A stretch of DNA of 64,000 bases from Nitrogeniibacter mangrovi. GTDB lineage: Bacteria; Pseudomonadota; Gammaproteobacteria; Burkholderiales; Rhodocyclaceae. The stretch's first letter is position 1. The number at the start of each line of letters is the position of its first letter. Position numbers and translations under genes: made by a program. The stretch lies in NCBI RefSeq assembly GCF_010983895.1, contig NZ_CP048836.1, positions 496,001-560,000 of the forward strand. Direction: 5' to 3'. Of the stretch, positions 59,368-64,000 are shown piece by piece. The notes beneath the pieces are model-generated. The model saw only the letters and a program-made list of their open reading frames with translations, was not told where the DNA came from and did no database searches.

Positions 59368-59844
59368 CTAGCGGAGCCGGTAGCCGCTGTGGCACTGCAC
59401 GCAGGCCGCGGTCACCTCGGCGAGGCCCTTGAGTGCGGGCGCCAGATCGCCGGTCACGCCGGCGTCGCGGGCGGCGATGGCGAAGCGGCTGGCGCTGTGG
59501 TGCATCTTCGACCCGGCCGCCTGCATGCCTTCGGGCATGAACTTCGACGACTCGGCGGCGCCGTGGAGGACGAGGGCCGACATGCCGAGGCGCTGTTCGG
59601 CGACCTCTGCGGCGTGGTCGTAGTGGCCCGAAGCCAGCGCGGCCTGGATCTCCTGGAGCGCGGCTAGGTGGTCGCGCATGCTCGCGAGGGTGTGCGCGAC
59701 CATGGCGTCGGGAAAGTGGACCCGTTCGCGCGAATCGGCTGGCGCAGCCATGCCCGGTGTGTGCGCATGCATGGCGGGGTCGTGCTGCTGGGCATGGCCC
59801 GGGAGCGACAGGAGCAGCATCGTCAGGGGCAGGGCGTAGCGCAC
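59368..59844 (-). CDS. Small periplasmic c-type cytochrome (class II-like)
   Basis: This 158-residue exported protein has a Sec signal (MRYALPLTMLLLSLPGHAQQ), helical segments rich in alanine and histidine, and a single haem site CVQCH near the C-terminus. That placement resembles the four-helix class II cytochromes c'. The start is a GTG. It is divergent from a Crp/Fnr regulator and shares a palindromic site with it, so it is probably controlled by oxygen or redox state. The function is unknown. Confidence 0.7.
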   Translation of the reverse strand: MRYALPLTMLLLSLPGHAQQHDPAMHAHTPGMAAPADSRERVHFPDAMVAHTLASMRDHLAALQEIQAALASGHYDHAAEVAEQRLGMSALVLHGAAESSKFMPEGMQAAGSKMHHSASRFAIAARDAGVTGDLAPALKGLAEVTAACVQCHSGYRLR

Positions 59845-59903
59845 GGGGGGCCTCGGGGTCGCGATGGGATCCGGAAAGATAGTCCGAATCGGGGCTCATC
59901 TCG

Positions 59904-59919
59904 TATGATTCAAATCATA
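59904..59919 (+). promoter_or_regulatory. Crp/Fnr-type palindrome abutting the regulator start codon
   Basis: TATGATTCAAATCATA is a perfect palindrome with a two-base centre. ATGAT-N4-ATCAT resembles FNR/CRP half-site spacing. Its last base is the A of the regulator ATG, so binding would hinder transcription or translation of its own gene. It lies 60 bases before the cytochrome start on the other side. Confidence 0.6.
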
Positions 59920-60533
59920 TGAAGGCAAGCGACCCTCCCTCCTGGCCGGCACACCCGGCGTTCGATGCGATGCCCGCCGACCTGCGTGCGGCCGCCGTGT
60001 GGCGGGCGTTCGGGCGTGGCGCGCGCCTGTTCGCCCTCGGCGCGCCGCCGCGCGAGATGTGCTTCATCGCCGAGGGCGAGGTGCATCTGTGCCGTCTCTC
60101 GCCGGACGGCACCGAGCTCGTCCTGCAGCGCGCCCGGGGATCGTTTCTGGCCGAGGCCAGCGTCGAGGCCGATCGCTACCATTGCGATGCGATAGCCGCC
60201 ACGCCGGGGCGGGCGCTGGTGTTTCCCATGCGCGAATTCCGCCGTGGCCTCGCAGGCTGCGCGGTGTTCCGGGACCAGTGGATGTTCCATCTGATGCGTG
60301 AAGTGCGCAAGAGCCGGGCCCAGTGCGAGCGCCTGGGATTGCGCAGTGCGCGGGCGCGCATCCTGCACTATCTGGAGACCGAGTGTCCCGACGGACGGCT
60401 GACGCTGGCCGGGTCGAAGAAGGCCTGGGCGGCCGAACTGGGCCTGACGCACGAGGCCCTCTACCGGGCGCTGGCGCGGCTGGTCCGGGAGGGCGTGATC
60501 GACGTGGACGAGCGGACCGTGTATCGCCGCTAA
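59919..60533 (+). CDS. Crp/Fnr-family transcriptional regulator
   Basis: This 204-residue protein has an N-terminal cyclic-nucleotide-binding-like barrel (LFALGAPPREMCFIAEGEVHLCRLSPDGTELVL) and a C-terminal helix-turn-helix (LAGSKKAWAAELGLTHEALYRALARLVREGVI). No cysteine cluster for an iron-sulfur centre is present, so it is not FNR itself. An autoregulatory palindrome sits at the start. The effector is unknown, and the divergent cytochrome is a likely target. Confidence 0.88.
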   Translation: MKASDPPSWPAHPAFDAMPADLRAAAVWRAFGRGARLFALGAPPREMCFIAEGEVHLCRLSPDGTELVLQRARGSFLAEASVEADRYHCDAIAATPGRALVFPMREFRRGLAGCAVFRDQWMFHLMREVRKSRAQCERLGLRSARARILHYLETECPDGRLTLAGSKKAWAAELGLTHEALYRALARLVREGVIDVDERTVYRR

Positions 60534-60618
60534 ACGATGGCGTATCCGTGTCGGATGACCGCGCGGGCGGTCTGGGTTAAAACTAAAGTGATAGAAATGA
60601 TCAAGCCGGAGTGCGGCC

Positions 60619-61851
60619 ATGTCTGAGCAGAATCCCCAGCGGCTTTCGCAGCCGACGGCCTATGCGGTCACCTTGATGGAACACATGGTGGTTCCGACCT
60701 TCGTTCTCGACGCCGACCGACGGGTCATCGTCTGGAATCGTGCCTGCGAACGGCTGACGGGCATTCCCGCGGACCGGATGATCGGGACCCGGGATCACTG
60801 GCAGGCCTTCTACGAGGCGGAGCGACCCTGCCTGGCGGATCTGGTGGCCACCCAGGACTGGAGCACCATCGACAAGCTCTACACCACTCACGACGACCCG
60901 GGAACGCCGGCCCATGGCGTGCATGCGGAGAACTGGTGCGCCATGCGCCACCGGGGCGAGCGACGCTATCTGGTGGTGGATGCGGGGCCGGTGTTCGACG
61001 AGGCAGGACGTCTGATCGCGGTGGTCGAAACCCTGCGCGACAACACCGAAAACCAGCTGGCCGCCGTCAAGGTCAGAGAACAGGCCAGCAAGCTCAAGGC
61101 CTACTATGACACCCACGAGCGCGAGGCCGATCTGGCGCGGCGCATCCTCGACCATCAGATCCGTAGCGAGCTGACCCGTCAGGCGGGGGTGCGCTACCAG
61201 GTGAATCCGGCAGACAATTTTTCCGGGGATCTGGTGCTCGCCGCGCGCAGCCCCGACGGCCGCCTCTGTGCCCTGCTGGCCGATGCCGTCGGCCATGGCC
61301 TGGCGGCCGCGGTGAGCGTGCTGCCCGTGGTGCAGGAGTTCTACCGGCTGGTGGAGCAGGGCGAGGCGCTTGGGACCCTCGTCGAGTCGATCAATTTCGT
61401 CCTGGCCAACGCCCTGCCGGTCGGCCGCTTCGTGGCGGCGGCCTTCGTGTGTGTCGATCCCCGGTCGCGGCAGGGCGAGATCTGGGTCGGCGGGATCCCC
61501 GACGTGCTCATGGTCGATGAGGGCGGTCGGCTGCTGCGTCGTTTCAGCTCACGCCATCTGCCGCTGGGGGTGAGCGAAACGCTTGAGGCCGGCGAGGCCA
61601 CCGAGCGTTTCGACTGGACCGCGCCCGCCCGGCTGGTCCTCGTGTCGGACGGCGTGATCGAGGCGATGGCGCCCGATGGCGAGGCTTTTGGCGAGACGCG
61701 ACTGCGCGCGGTGCTGGGCGAGGCGCCGGCGTCCACGGAGGTCGATCGGCTTCACGATGCCCTGGCCAGGCATCTGGGCCCGGCGCCCGCGCATGACGAC
61801 ATGTCGGTGCTGGTGGTGCCGTGCGCCGCCGGGCCCGGCGCACCGGACTGA
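60619..61851 (+). CDS. PAS domain SpoIIE-family protein phosphatase
   Basis: This 410-residue protein has an N-terminal PAS domain (VVPTFVLDADRRVIVWNRACERLTGIPADRMIG), a short coiled linker and a PP2C-type phosphatase with FSGDLVLAARSPDGRLCALLADAVGHGLAAAVSVLPV and LVLVSDGVIEA, APAHDDMSVLVV supplying metal-binding aspartates. It probably dephosphorylates an anti-sigma-factor antagonist in response to a PAS-sensed signal. No STAS or anti-sigma gene is adjacent. Confidence 0.9.
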   Translation: MSEQNPQRLSQPTAYAVTLMEHMVVPTFVLDADRRVIVWNRACERLTGIPADRMIGTRDHWQAFYEAERPCLADLVATQDWSTIDKLYTTHDDPGTPAHGVHAENWCAMRHRGERRYLVVDAGPVFDEAGRLIAVVETLRDNTENQLAAVKVREQASKLKAYYDTHEREADLARRILDHQIRSELTRQAGVRYQVNPADNFSGDLVLAARSPDGRLCALLADAVGHGLAAAVSVLPVVQEFYRLVEQGEALGTLVESINFVLANALPVGRFVAAAFVCVDPRSRQGEIWVGGIPDVLMVDEGGRLLRRFSSRHLPLGVSETLEAGEATERFDWTAPARLVLVSDGVIEAMAPDGEAFGETRLRAVLGEAPASTEVDRLHDALARHLGPAPAHDDMSVLVVPCAAGPGAPD

Positions 61852-61891
61852 ACGCGGGCGATTTTCTCGCAAGCGCCCGCGCGGTGTCGCG

Positions 61892-62359
61892 TCAGTGGCG
61901 TGTCTCCAGCTCGGCGATCGACAGGTCGTGCTGGATGAAGTGCCGGTGCCACATGTCGTCCATCAGCTTGCGCAGATCGGCAATCAGGACCACGGTCTGG
62001 GTCGTGCCGATCGCGGTGATGATGCGCAGGATTTCTGCGGTGATGCGGGCGTGGTCCTCGACATGGGCTGCGTAATCCGGATGGGTGGCAGCCGCGCACC
62101 CGCGCGCCTTCATGTAGGCCTCTTCCTCCATGAAGTGGTCGCTCAGAAATTCGAGGAAGCGGCCGAGCGTGTCCTGCAGATGCTCAATGCATTCGAACAC
62201 CAGGTGGGCGCATCCGGCGCAGCTCAAGTGCCATTCGTACTTGTCGCAGAGCGCCTCGACCCTGTGGATGTGCGGGTAGGCCGCTTCGAGTTCGCGTGAC
62301 AGGAGCGGATGATTGGCGACGCGCGCAATCACCGCTGCGGGTAGGGGGGACGGATTCAT
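61892..62359 (-). CDS. Hemerythrin-domain protein
   Basis: This 155-residue protein fits the di-iron oxygen-binding four-helix bundle. Histidines occur at spaced positions, with HPLLSRELEAAYPHIHRVEAL, ECIEHLQDTLGRFLEFLSDHFMEEEAYM, HPDYAAHVEDHARI and HRHFIQHD giving the HxxxE/HxxxH...HxxxxD ligand pattern. An oxygen- or NO-related role is likely. The CDKYEWHLSCAGCAH cysteines in the first third are unusual for the family and may add a second metal or redox site. Confidence 0.75.
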   Translation of the reverse strand: MNPSPLPAAVIARVANHPLLSRELEAAYPHIHRVEALCDKYEWHLSCAGCAHLVFECIEHLQDTLGRFLEFLSDHFMEEEAYMKARGCAAATHPDYAAHVEDHARITAEILRIITAIGTTQTVVLIADLRKLMDDMWHRHFIQHDLSIAELETRH

Positions 62360-62570
62360 CTCTGACCTTGTGTTTTTTTATGTCTTATTGCGTAGACCGG
62401 GGTCTTCGCCGGGTCAGTATTGTCTGTCGTTCATATGACGTCAAGATGTGCTTTCGGCATGGTCCGGCGGCGGCTTGTCGTATGGCCCGCCGCTGCGCTT
62501 CTATGTCGAACGCCCGATGATTTCCGGCGGACGCCATGGCCGCGGCTGCCATCCTCATGGCGCCAGTGAA

Positions 62571-62598
62571 AACGGGGCTGCCGGACGGCAGCCCCGTT
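62571..62598 (-). terminator. Intrinsic terminator downstream of the EthD gene
   Basis: AACGGGGCTGCC and GGCAGCCCCGTT pair perfectly over a GGAC loop just past the EthD stop. The T run on the minus side is short (TTTTC), but the stem is very strong. Confidence 0.75.
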
Positions 62599-62614
62599 AC
62601 CTGATGCGTCCGCT

Positions 62615-62968
62615 TCAGCCGTGGCTGTGCAGTGCGCCGGTCTCACTGCGGCTGGCGTTGACCAGCACTTCGCTGATCTGCAGTTGCGGTGCCAGATCGG
62701 TGTAGTTGGGGATGTCGCCGAGGATGTCGTTGGCGACCGGCCCGAAGGCGTCGTTGAAGGCCTCGACGGACTCGAAGTACAGATGGGCGATGGCGACGTA
62801 CGGTGCCGGCGCGTCCGGCGCGCCACCGGCCAGCCCCTTCTCGGCGGCCACGCCCTTGCAGGCCTCGCCGAGCTTGTCGCGCACCATCGGCAGATGGGAC
62901 TGGGTGTAGTAGTCGAAATCGAAACGCGCGCCCGTCTGGTTCGGGTAGAACACGCTGACCTTGATCAT
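62615..62968 (-). CDS. EthD-family protein
   Basis: This 117-residue ferredoxin-like dimeric alpha-beta-barrel protein has IKVSVFYPNQTGARFDFDYYTQSHLPMVRDKLG, typical of EthD, and AIAHLYFESVEAFNDAFGPVANDILGDIPNYTD. Some relatives support ether degradation or act on small aromatic compounds, and most are uncharacterised. AAGGAGACAG precedes the ATG. It is monocistronic with its own terminator. Confidence 0.88.
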   Translation of the reverse strand: MIKVSVFYPNQTGARFDFDYYTQSHLPMVRDKLGEACKGVAAEKGLAGGAPDAPAPYVAIAHLYFESVEAFNDAFGPVANDILGDIPNYTDLAPQLQISEVLVNASRSETGALHSHG

Positions 62969-63087
62969 GTCTGTCTCCTTGTTGTTGGGGCGGCCGGCCG
63001 GCGTGTCCGGGTTGGCCGTGGACGCATCCTAGCACCGGCCCGGCATGACGGTGACGGCGCGATGTGGAGCGGGGCATGGGCGAAAAA

Positions 63088-63112
63088 AAGCCCGTCACTG
63101 TCGTGACGGGCT
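63088..63112 (-). terminator. Intrinsic terminator of the FKBP gene
   Basis: AAGCCCGTCAC and GTGACGGGCTT form a perfect stem with a four-base loop, followed on the minus strand by seven T residues. It lies 20 bases after the FKBP stop. Confidence 0.9.
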
Positions 63113-63132
63113 TCTGGCAACGTGTTGCCGGT

Positions 63133-63816
63133 TCAGTTCGACGATTCGACCTTGAGCAGCTCGATGTCGAAGATCAGCGTGCTGTTGGGGCCGATGGTGG
63201 TGCCGGCGCCGCGCTCGCCGTAGGCGAGGTTGGCGGGCACGTAGATCTCCCAGTGGTCGCCTTCGTGCATCAGCTGCAGGGCCTCGATCCAGCCGGCGAT
63301 CACGCCGCGCACCGGGAAGGTGGCCGGCGCGCCGCGCTTGCGCGAGCTGTCGAACACGGTGCCGTCGAGCAGCTTGCCGGTGTAGTGGGTGGTGACCCGG
63401 TCGTCCAGCGTCGGCTGCTTGCCGGTGCCGGCCTTGATGACCTTGTACTGGAGGCCGCTGGCGGTGGTCTTCACGCCGGGCTTCTTGGCGTTCTCGGCGA
63501 GGAACTGCTTGCCGGCTTCCTCGTTCTTCGACGCCTCGGTGCCGCGTTTCTTGTCGGCGGCTTCACGCGCGGCCATCATGGCCTTGCGCGCCTCGTCCTG
63601 GCTGATGCGTGGCTCCTTGCCCGCCATGGCGTCGCGGATGCCCAGGAACAGGGCGTCCAGGTCCGGCTCGATGCCTTCGTGCTTGAGCGACATGCCCATC
63701 TGCACACCGACGGCGTAGCCCAGCTTCTGGTCCTGGGTGTCGAGCTTGGGGTCGGCGGCCGTGGCGTTCAGGGTGAAGGCGCCCAGCAGCAGGGCGCACA
63801 GGAGGGTTCGCTTCAT
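63133..63816 (-). CDS. FKBP-type peptidyl-prolyl isomerase (FkpA/Mip-like)
   Basis: This 227-residue exported folding catalyst has a signal peptide (MKRTLLCALLLGAFTLNATAA), an N-terminal helical dimerisation domain (KLGYAVGVQMGMSLKHEGIEPD) and a C-terminal FKBP domain with GLQYKVIKAGTGKQPTLDDRVTTHYTGKLLDGTVFDSS, GWIEALQLMHEGDHWEIYVPANLAYGERGAG and STLIFDIELLKV. It probably assists periplasmic protein folding. Confidence 0.94.
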   Translation of the reverse strand: MKRTLLCALLLGAFTLNATAADPKLDTQDQKLGYAVGVQMGMSLKHEGIEPDLDALFLGIRDAMAGKEPRISQDEARKAMMAAREAADKKRGTEASKNEEAGKQFLAENAKKPGVKTTASGLQYKVIKAGTGKQPTLDDRVTTHYTGKLLDGTVFDSSRKRGAPATFPVRGVIAGWIEALQLMHEGDHWEIYVPANLAYGERGAGTTIGPNSTLIFDIELLKVESSN

Positions 63817-63902
63817 CGGGAGTCCTTTCGGGTGGGTGTGTGTCGCGCATGGTAGCGGAGTTGGCGGCGATGTGATCGCAAAGCGTGCCGATGCGACGCG
63901 AC

Positions 63903-63931
63903 TTTATTTTTGTAGACGACCGGTCTAATAT
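63903..63931 (+). promoter_or_regulatory. Promoter with TetR-type operator between -35 and -10
   Basis: TTTATT and TAATAT stand 17 bases apart before the last gene. TAGAC-GACCG-GTCTA, containing the palindrome GACCGGTC, sits between them (63913-63927). A regulator bound here would block RNA polymerase, which suggests self-repression by the TetR-like protein encoded next. Confidence 0.65.
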
Positions 63932-63937
63932 TCTCCC

Positions 63938-64000
63938 ATGACGACCGACACCCCCGTCGCCCGCCGCCGCGGGCGCCCCCCAAAGCGCATCGAGGCGCAC
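63938..64000 (+). CDS. TetR-family regulator, N-terminal fragment cut by window edge
   Basis: The frame begins MTTDTPVARRRGRPPKRIEAH and runs off the end. A basic ARRRGRPPK start is typical of TetR-family repressors just before the DNA-binding helices. The operator directly upstream supports this. Nothing more can be said without the rest. Confidence 0.6.
   Translation, partial: MTTDTPVARRRGRPPKRIEAH

Overview
The window is GC-rich, tightly packed chromosomal DNA, apart from one AT-richer insert at about 25.7-27.6 kb. The gene content suggests a respiratory, PHA-storing betaproteobacterium of the Rhodocyclales type (Azoarcus/Thauera/Denitromonas relatives). It includes a class I PHA synthase, several TRAP transporters, a LiuR-type leucine/isovalerate degradation cluster, RapZ, a PaiB-like protein, hemerythrin and a c-type cytochrome. 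The taxonomic placement is inference from gene content and protein style, not from a marker gene. I found no rRNA, tRNA or CRISPR array.

Layout. 0-5.2 kb: the end of an unidentified (SDR-like) gene, a PilZ protein, a TAXI-type TRAP transporter (binding protein, then a fused 4TM/12TM permease) and a cytoplasmic-looking cobalamin-binding-like protein. 5.2-8.6 kb (minus strand): a PIN-domain protein, phaC and an MBL hydrolase that lies just upstream of phaC and is probably cotranscribed with it. 8.7-25.7 kb (plus strand): a leucine/isovalerate catabolic cluster. A MerR-family regulator ends in an intrinsic terminator. After a palindromic operator come a thioesterase, isovaleryl-CoA dehydrogenase, a GNAT/beta-carbonic-anhydrase fusion, thiolase, a second acyl-CoA dehydrogenase, a second thioesterase, a DsbA-fold isomerase, a LOG protein, MCCase beta, a PaiB-like protein, methylglutaconyl-CoA hydratase, MCCase alpha, an acyl-CoA synthetase, HMG-CoA lyase, two tiny DUF1289-type proteins and another MBL hydrolase. 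Together these take isovaleryl-CoA to acetyl-CoA plus acetoacetate. The carbonic anhydrase domain could supply bicarbonate to the biotin-dependent MCCase encoded in the same cluster.

25.7-29.2 kb: an AT-richer insert with an OLD-family ATPase/TOPRIM nuclease (possible anti-phage defence) and an IS110-family transposase, bracketed by inverted copies of a short intergenic repeat. 29.4-39.3 kb: a Tat-exported PhoD phosphatase, a second (DctPQM) TRAP transporter whose dctQ carries a frameshift, rapZ, a NusG-II protein with a Gx transporter, a VOC protein, a dienelactone hydrolase and a PrpF-type isomerase. 39.4-50.2 kb: a P-type ATPase, cyanase, a GMC oxidoreductase, mmsA with a divergent LysR regulator, a hybrid histidine kinase and a pirin. 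50.4-53.5 kb: katG, and a GDT1/TMEM165 cation exporter behind a yybP-ykoY (manganese) riboswitch. 53.6-59.3 kb: a TetR-HlyD-ABC-ABC-permease-permease efflux operon of the CecR/YbhGFSR type. 59.4-64 kb: a small cytochrome, a Crp/Fnr regulator, a PAS-SpoIIE phosphatase, a hemerythrin, an EthD protein, an FKBP isomerase and the start of a TetR gene.

The most unusual items are the 118-bp tandem triplication over the start of the MCCase alpha gene, which creates two coupled 41-codon mini-ORFs, the GNAT-carbonic anhydrase fusion inside the leucine operon, and the OLD/IS110 insert with its structured flanks.
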